DNA of 64,000 nucleotides from Aspidapion aeneum (taxonomy: Eukaryota > Arthropoda > Insecta > Coleoptera > Brentidae): contig OY755048.1 of assembly GCA_963576565.1 (NCBI GenBank), positions 4,098,501 through 4,162,500 on the forward strand. The letters run 5' to 3'. Positions within the stretch are counted from its first letter, which is position 1. Every line of letters starts with the position of its first letter. Shown piece after piece: positions 56,681-64,000 of the stretch. The translations under genes were made by a program, and so were the position numbers. Under the pieces are notes generated by a model that was given only the letters and a program-made list of their open reading frames with translations, searched no databases and was not told the DNA's origin.

Positions 56681-57655
56681 AACCATCACATTTTCGTCGA
56701 CAGTAGGGACATTTTGGTTCCCATATTTTACCATTTGTTACCGTTATTGTTATTACTGAGTCTGCGCATTAGCAGGTTCTCGCTCGCGTTTTGTTATTTA
56801 CGGTAATGGCGCCCGGTATTTACGGTGGCCGTCCTTTAATGTGACCGTTATTTTTTAAGGTTAGTTTTGTATTGTTATTTTTATTACAGTTGAATTTTTT
56901 ACGTAAATTCGTTTGGTTTATAAATAAATATAAATAAACAAAAAGTTGAAGGAGTGTGAAACTACTAAATTAACGTTAGTTTTTTGAAAAACTGCTTTAT
57001 AAAAAAACTAAAACCTCGAGAAAAACCATTTTTTTTTTTCGAAAAAGATTTTTTTTGTGGAGTTTTTTTTTTGCAAAATATTGGTGGTCTAGACACCGTT
57101 TAGGATATTTAGGTATAGGATTCTTAAGGAGTAGGGGAAAAATGATTTCACCAAAATCTCCACCACTCATTAAAATATTGTGAGTCATACCCCTGCATAT
57201 TACATTAAATCAAACAAATGCAAGCTACTCACTTGGGATTAGCTCGCAGTGTTTTAAAATGATACATTACCCACGGTAACACTAGATTTTCCAAATTAAA
57301 GTCTCAAAAGGCTTAACTTACGTAAGTACCCACTTAATAAGTTTATTCCGTGCATAAATCATAAAAATTATTATTAATTTATACTTACATATCTTCATTT
57401 GGATTAGATAGGGGAGACCGGGGCTGGTTGTTTGACGGTTGAGTGCCATACCGGCGAAAACATAAATGCGCTTATACACTTGAGCACTAATCCGTATGCC
57501 TCGCTGCGAGGCCAAAAGAATGACTCATTTGTTAAAATGTAATTTACGAGGCAGCACACGAGGCAGCGATCAACCCGTGCGGCGAACGTCGAGACAGTAG
57601 TCGATCAAAATGGAAAACTCGGCGGACCGTGTCATAGTGACTACTGCTGCATTTA
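56681..57655. other. Spacer with probable repeat pieces
   Basis: TAGGGGAGACCGGGGCTGGTT at 57408-57428 looks like the start of a dispersed repeat, but no partner end was found. No gene. Confidence 0.3.
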
Positions 57656-57659
57656 TAAA

Positions 57660-58968
57660 AAAAAATAAAAACGAAGGCCATGGAGAGGAAGTAATCATCG
57701 AAAAAGAAATGATAAAGAATAGCATTAAAAAGCTTAAATCCGGAAAAGCTAGTGGACCTGGAAAAATTTACGCTGAAATGCTCAAATATGGATCAGAGAA
57801 ACTACTAGAAAATCTTATATATATTATTAGTCAATATACCTGAATACATAAAAATGGACACAAGCTAGACTGCAACAATTACAGAGGAATTTCAGTTAAC
57901 ATTACTCTGAGTAGATTGTATGGTAGGAATGTTAGAGATTTAATTGAGACTGATTTTCATGAAGATGAAGAAGAAGAGCAAAGTGGATTTCGTGCAGGCA
58001 GATCTTTTAGTAATAATGTTTTTTTCTTAAACAAGTAATTGAGAAAAGGAGTGCCACAAATATAGAGACTTATGTTACCTTTGTGGACCTACATAAGGCT
58101 GATACCGTTCCAGTAGAAAAATTATGGAGAGTGTTAGAGCAAACTAATATCAATCATACCGACATAAAAACGATAAAAGAACTATAAAAAGGGTCAAAAT
58201 CTAAAATTAAAATTGGAAATCGACTATCAAAAGAATTCCTGGTAACTGAAGGCTTAAAACAGGGATATTGTATCACTCCAACCCTTTTTAAAATATATAT
58301 CGCAGTAGCTCTAAAAAACTGGAAACGTAAAGTACACGGCATGGGAATATTACTAACGACCGATTTACCATATACACACTACAGTTTCCTGACGACGAAG
58401 TAATTTTAGCTAATGATAAAGAAGACATGGATTATATGATGAGAAAGTTGAGGGAGGAATACCAAAAGTTAACAGTGAACATGGACAAGACACAGTACTT
58501 ATGTATTGGAAACGAATCAAGTGAGAACTATACGATGGACAAACAATATCTCCATGCAATGAGTTTTCAACAGGAACATACTGGAAAGAACTGGAAAAAG
58601 AATAGTAAAAGCAAAAAAGGTTATTAGATGTCTAAACAGTATTTTATGGAGCAGAGAGATAAAAAAGAATGTAAAATTTACCATTTATGAAACAATGATG
58701 GAAAGCACGCTGTTGTATGGAATTATGGAATAGAGACTTGTCGCGTAACAGAAAAATACAGAACAAAAATTGAAAGTGTCGAAATAGATGCAATTAAAAG
58801 ACTAATAAAAATAACTAGAACAGATCATGTAAGAAATGACACAATAAAAGAAATAATGGAAATCGAGGGAAGCATAACGGATGACATCACTAAAAGACAA
58901 CTGATATGGTACGGCCATGTACAACGGATGAACGATGAAAGATCACCAAAGCAGGTCCTAGAATGGCA
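57660..58968 (+). pseudogene. LINE family A, second copy, heavily decayed
   Basis: Reading across several frameshifts: MIKNSIKKLKSGKASGPGKI, EEQSGFRAGRSFSNN, TYVTFVDLHKAD, VTEGLKQGYCITPTLFKIYI, a damaged catalytic box (PDDEVILANDKEDMDYM, with Pro where Ala is usual), TRTDHVRNDTIKE, and SITDDITKRQLIWYGHVQRM. It stops abruptly near 58968. It belongs to the same family as 800-1880. Confidence 0.8.
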
Positions 58969-60257
58969 AGAAATATTTCAAACAAAGTTTGCTTTGCAGT
59001 TTTCACAATTATACGTGTCTGTTGCCACCAATTTTTTAAACAACGGGTTAAAAGGCGCCGAACATTTTTTTCTAAATGGGCTATGATTAGCAAATGACGT
59101 TGGTAGCTCATAAAATCTAGCTATGACTTTTATACGAGGTGCGCGTTTAGATCTAAGTGTTTTAAATCCTCTAAAAAAGCAATAAAAACAGAACTAAAAG
59201 TTATTGTTAGATACAGGATTAGCTCCCAAAATTTTACGACTTTTTTATAGGCTTCCCAATAACCAAACACGCGCTTTTGGTTTTTGTTAACCACTATAAT
59301 ACCGCTGCCGTTTTATACTAATTTTTCTATTTTATAGGGCGAAAAGAAGGTTTTTAAACAAGTTTTTAATTTTACTTCGGAATAGTTTTAAAATGATATA
59401 TCTACGATAGTATAGGAGCTATGCTTTATTTTACTCTCTAAACTTAAGGTTTTATCTGACTGAAATATTTAGGTATCATCGAAAATGTATACACGGTATG
59501 TTCTTTGATTACGTGACCTAGTAAAGAGATTTCTATTTAGGCCATAAACATTGTGTATAGTTTCAATTATTATTAGATTGTGATGTTAAATTATAAAACG
59601 AAAATCTCGTTCATGCGCATTGCATATGTACAGCTGCTGTGCTCGAAACTGTGGACCGACTTTAATATCGCTTTTTTGAATGCATATTTCTCAACTTCGC
59701 GTAAGAATTTTAAAAAACGTCGAATCACGTCGAGGAGGGGAAGAAAATTTCAGCTCATTGCGGGGTCAAAAATTATTGTTTAGGTCACAGACAGGCGAAG
59801 AAAGAGACACAGAAACAAAGTTTACAACGAAATTGTTGCTTTAGGTAAAAAAATAAACAAGTACCACTTTTTAAACCTTATTTTAAATTTGTAATCGAAA
59901 AGAATACCTTTATTATCTACAAGCTGGACAGCTAGAAAGGTTAAAAAATTATAAAAATAATGACGCATAAAAAACTGGCCCTATCTGACGCCATTTTAAA
60001 CTAATTTAATTAAAGTCACCTTTGGGCACGAAATTTGGGATGAGTACTTTTTAGGGCTGTAGCCAACAAAGATAAATAAAAGTCTTACCTTCGCTGGTTT
60101 AAATCAGACACTAATTTTACATTAAATCTGCTTAAAATGATATCTGTCTGTCCTGATTCAACGAGCAAATGCAAGAAAACCCGAATTTATAGGCATTGGC
60201 TTATAGAATCTTGACACGAGCCTAAACTATCAGTGACCAAATTAAACAATTAAATAT
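58969..60257. other. Spacer, no gene seen
   Basis: Nothing recognised beyond short low-complexity frames. Confidence 0.35.
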
Positions 60258-61136
60258 GCTGCAGACAGGGCCGTATTTAGGGAGGATTAAGGGAGATCAA
60301 CCCCCCCCTGAAATTTTGGTTTGGTTAAGTATTCCCTTTTCTAAAAAAAGTGTATTTTTTAGATAAATGCATGCAAAATGATTGGTAATATATGTTGGTC
60401 CTCTAAATTTCACTCATGTCCCCCGCATTTTTCTTTAAATTTCTAAAAAACTCCGTATTGTTTAATAACACCAAAAAACTTTATTAATAAATAAACAGTT
60501 GTGTTTTAAATAATATTAATTGATTTGACTGCAAAATTAATCCAAGATTTGAGCAGCTGCTGAATAAAAGTTTAATTTTTTTTTGTCGTACTCTTGAGCT
60601 TCATTTTTGCCAAGTCAAAGATAGTTTTGGTTGACAAATATAAATTTGACTAAAAAAGTATGCTGGGTTGATTTATTTTTTAGTCATCCATATTTAGGAA
60701 GGCTATTGGGATCGTCAAAATTTTTTATTTTATTTTCACTCAAAATAAAGTAAACTAACCACCAAAATTATTGATGGCGTCGCGTCGTTTGTCTGGAGCA
60801 CGACGAGTCAAAAATTAATAAATATATTTTAGCCATTTAACTGTCAACGTTCCCATTTTGAGAACACTTATTAAAAAAATAGTTTTAGAGGAATTCATAG
60901 TTTTTTAAAATAAAACCTAATCTTTTTAGTAATTAGGCAATATGTTTGCTAATTTAATAAAAGAATTTACTTAGTTTTATTTTCATACTTTTTATAAAGA
61001 AAACAGAATTAACAGTTCAAGTTTCTTTCCTGTTCACTACCACTATTACCTAGTAAACAGTTTTAAACTTGAATTTATTATAGGTAAATTTAGTGGGAAT
61101 AAGGACACTGTTGTTCTGGTAAATATACGTTTTAAT

Positions 61137-61176
61137 CCATCGGTAACGTTTCGACAATAGTTTTTGTCTTCATCAG
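61137..61176 (-). ncRNA. Weak hammerhead-like motif (possible Penelope LTR relic)
   Basis: On the minus strand: CTGATGA, one extra A, GAC...GTC stem, GAAA, palindromic ACGT. The pattern mirrors the Penelope motif at 8961/10318, including the extra base. Stem I does not pair, so it would not be functional. Confidence 0.35.
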
Positions 61177-61422
61177 AATTTATTATTTAGCTTCTGAGAA
61201 ACCCGTCGTTAATTAGGCATGTGCCAAAATATTTTTTTTCTAATTAATTAAAGTAACGTCGTATTCACACATGATTGAAAACACCAGAACAACTAGGTCT
61301 TATGAATGGCTGTACGCGCCTGCTGGCGCCATTTTTTTTTATTTAGCAAAATGCAGATCATTAAAATATATATATTTTTTAGGTTAGACTAGAAACACAA
61401 GCGTAACTCCATCAGAGTACAA

Positions 61423-61766
61423 TAAGCCTTTTTCCTCGAGGTTACTAGTCACTCATATAAGTAACTCGAAATGACGTCACGGTTACTTGGAGTGGCCAGT
61501 TGTATGACATCACTGGTCAGTGACAAATGATTTTGCTCTAAATTCATTGTAAAATACACTTCAATTTTAAAGATTTTGGAATTACCAAGTTTGAAATAAA
61601 AACAAACGCACTTAACCTTAAAATTTTGAAGCAACCACGTCTGCTAAGCTGGTAGGCCTGTGTGGTTACTTGTGACGTCATTGTTAGTGTTACTCAGCGA
61701 GGAAAAATCTAAAATAAGTAACCAGATTACCTGGTTACTTGTGGTTACTTCGAGGAAAAAGGCTTA
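61423..61766. mobile_element. MITE with TAAGCCTTTTTCCTCGA ends
   Basis: Inverted ends TAAGCCTTTTTCCTCGAG and its near-complement enclose 344 bp rich in GGTTACTT repeats. No coding content and no clear TSD. Confidence 0.55.
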
Positions 61767-62609
61767 ATGCTTAAAAAATTAGATAACTTGTAGATAGTGT
61801 AAAATTACTTACAACCATTTTTGTAACAACTTAAAAACTTTGGTTTTTAGAAACGCAAAATTCAATTTTAAAGCAATATTTTTCACACAACGTGGAATAT
61901 TTTTGGGAAGGTATTAGATCCAATATACAATAAGTTCGTTTATGTATTTTAATCCAGGATCAAAATTAATATTCATAAAGGGACACAAGTGACAAGATGT
62001 TAAATTAAAGAGAATTTTTACAGACTTTTTTGATTGATACACAAAAACATGCTAGAAATTAACATTTCGAATTTTCCAAAATTCTGTTTTAAACTTCATC
62101 CTCGAAATTTTTTCCTGGGTGCGGCTCTGGCTGCATAGGGGTACCATTGCCATTGTCCGCTGCTTATGATTACCCTCCCCACCCTTATTAACTTATTTTA
62201 TTAGTAAAACTAGTGGACAAAACCTTTACACGCCTACTAAGGCCTAAAGTTTGGCACCTGTTTTTTAAAAAGGGGCACAAGACCTTTAAACATGTGCAGC
62301 GAATAAACCGGGCTTTATGACAAGCAGCTTTTATCCCGGTGCATTAAAGCATCCGTGTTTTTTTGCTCATTACCAGGAAAACCTTTCTAAAATATGGATG
62401 CACGATGTTACCGTAATGATAATAAGGTGTTGAATAATTTGTTTCTAGGAGGGTTAACAAATGTGATATGGTAGCAAGGTAAGCGATACTTCTGACATTT
62501 GATAGATGAAGGAAGTAATTATGAAACTTCAATAGCTTACAGATAGACTTTAGTCAGATGGGGAGAACCACGGTTTAGGCTTAAATGTATTCGTGAAATG
62601 CCTAAATAT

Positions 62610-64000
62610 AACTCAACAAATTTCTAAAAAGAATGTTGGTCTGTTGTCAATGAATTTACTAATCGAAATAAACTTTCAACTGACGTAAATACTGATTTAA
62701 TACCAAATGATTTGAATGATTTTTATTGCTCTGTTGCAGAAAATATTACTAAAAAATTAGCTGTAATGTTGATCCCATTTCATACCTTAACGATATCAAC
62801 ATAACTAATGCGTTTATATTATATGAAACAAATCCTGATGAAATTAAATATACTTTCAATTTAATAAAAAATAAATCTTCTACTGGCACAGATGGTATTT
62901 CCTTAAATATACTAAAAGAATTACCTTTTATTGCAATTAAAACATTATCTGAAGCTATAAATCATTCATTTTTATTGGGATATTTTCCTTCTTGCCTTAA
63001 ACTTGCTAAAATAATTCCAATATATAAAGGAGGTGAGAAAAATACACCATCTAATTTTAGGCCAATATCTCTTTTATCAACTCTTTCAAAATTAATAGAA
63101 AAACTTATCAAATCGCGTTTAGAATTATATTTTTGTGAAAATAATATGATTAATATTAATTAATTTGGTTTTCAGAGAAATAAAAATACAAATGATGCAA
63201 TATTCTTTTTTATGAAACAATTATTAAACAGTATTAATGATAATGAACATGCGGCTGCAATTTTTTGTGATATTTCATGAAATTCTTCTTAAAAAAATAT
63301 TTATTTATGGAATAAGAAACAACGCTTTAAGTTGGTTTAAATCAAACCAACTATCCCTTAATTTTTCAAAAACATATGTAATTGGTTTTAAAGAAATATC
63401 TCAACAAATTATAAATATAAATAATAATAAAATTAATACTACAGATAATATTAAATTTTTAGGACTTAACATAGACGAAAATTTAAAATTTCAAAACCAT
63501 ATTCATAATTTAAATAAAAAATTAAGTTCGGGTTGTTATGGTGTAAAAATTATTACAAATGAATTAGGTAAATCAATAGGCAGAAATGTATACTTTTCTT
63601 TAATTGAATCAAACTTACGATATGGCATTCCTTTCTGGGGTACATGTTCAATGTATTTATTTAGATCAGTGTTTATTCTTCAAAAAAGAGCAATTAGGTA
63701 TTTATGCCATGTAAATTTTAGGTATCACTGCAAAGACTTGTTTATCAAAAATAATATTTTGACTTGTCTGATAAATAAAAATCTAAATTACTTTGAAATA
63801 AACCAAAATACTTATTCAACGAGACAAGTTAATAATCTTACATTACCTATACCACATTAATTTTTATTTAAAAAATCCATAATTTATAACGGTATAAAAT
63901 TGTATAATAATTTGCCAAACAATATAAAACTTAATAATAACTATAACATATTTAGAAATAAGTGCAAGGATTTTCTTATCACTAAAGCTTTTTATTCAAT
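62610..64000 (+). pseudogene. LINE (Jockey/CR1-like superfamily), internally deleted, runs off the window
   Basis: Across three frames: VVNEFTNRNKLSTDVNTDL, then NKSSTGTDGISLNILKELP, CLKLAKIIPIYKGG, NFRPISLLSTLSKLIEKLI and FGFQRNKNTNDAIFFFMKQL, ending in AAIFCDIS where the first catalytic motif begins. The next recognisable part is IFIYGIRNNALSWFKSNQLS, and the YADD-bearing piece between the WFKS and NQLSLNFSKT regions is missing. Then come INTTDNIKFLGLNIDENLKF and SLIESNLRYGIPFWG. Codon use is extremely AT-rich compared with the LINE at 25-27 kb. Confidence 0.8.

Larger units (their letters stand above)
60266..62129. mobile_element. hAT-type element, 1.86 kb, with nested MITE
   Basis: The left end CAGGGCCGTATTTAGG and inverted right end CAGAGCCGCACCCAGG are flanked by GCTGCAGA (60258-60265) and GCTGCATA (62130-62137), matching at 7 of 8. 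No transposase frame is visible. It contains the MITE at 61423-61766 and a hammerhead-like sequence near 61146-61176. Confidence 0.6.

Noticed and set aside
1..64000. CRISPR arrays, operons, bacterial promoters or rRNA
   Set aside because: No spaced direct repeats with unique spacers, no prokaryotic gene layout and no rRNA sequence; the window is eukaryotic repeat DNA.

Overview
This is a piece of an AT-rich animal nuclear genome, almost certainly an insect. A beetle is a guess, not shown. The signs are BEL/Pao, Penelope-like, RTE-like and I/Jockey-type retroelements, many hAT-type inverted-repeat elements, foldback elements and one tandem satellite. There is no prokaryotic gene organisation and no CRISPR. 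Nearly all long open frames belong to transposons, and most are broken. The only host coding sequence I can support is one 104-bp exon at 27519-27622 (minus) of a fibroblast growth factor (FGF) gene. It has canonical splice sites and the length, phase and sequence of the conserved middle FGF exon. The rest of the window may be transposon-filled intron around it.

Layout. 1-8.6 kb: LINE fragments (800-1880, 3249-4098, 4713-6015, 8300-8555) and small hAT-type MITEs, several with clean target-site duplications (TSDs). 8.75-10.7 kb: a Penelope-like element (GIY-YIG endonuclease, inverted LTR-like ends, hammerhead motifs) inserted in a short tandem repeat. 12.23-17.64 kb: a 260/261-bp satellite array of about 18 core units. 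Each unit carries, on the minus strand, a sequence that folds like a hammerhead ribozyme but has a mutated catalytic core. 18.68-18.74 kb: a separate, fully canonical type I hammerhead motif on the plus strand. 19.07-21.98 kb: a decayed hAT transposon interrupted by a LINE. 22.39-23.10 kb: a foldback MITE. 24.90-27.05 kb: a LINE with RT and RNase H.

29.37-36.38 kb: a BEL/Pao retrotransposon with two identical LTRs but an in-frame stop in pol. 36.5-43.6 kb: MITEs, microsatellites and a 1.18-kb hAT derivative with a perfect 8-bp TSD. 44.4-48.1 kb: two copies of one LINE family, one a truncated insert with a 13-bp TSD and one a 5'-inverted (twin-priming type) insert with a 9-bp TSD. Between them lies a 1.2-kb array of nested palindromes. 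48.7-55.3 kb: more MITEs and two large foldbacks with arms of roughly 0.5 kb. 57.6-59.0 kb, 60.27-62.13 kb and 62.6-64 kb: a decayed LINE, a hAT-type element with nested insertions, and a second kind of LINE running off the end.

Most notable: self-cleaving-RNA signatures occur in at least three settings within 11 kb (Penelope ends, satellite, stand-alone motif). This suggests a retrozyme-like or ribozyme-satellite system. Everything here was read by eye; boundaries are good to a few bases where a TSD is quoted and approximate elsewhere.
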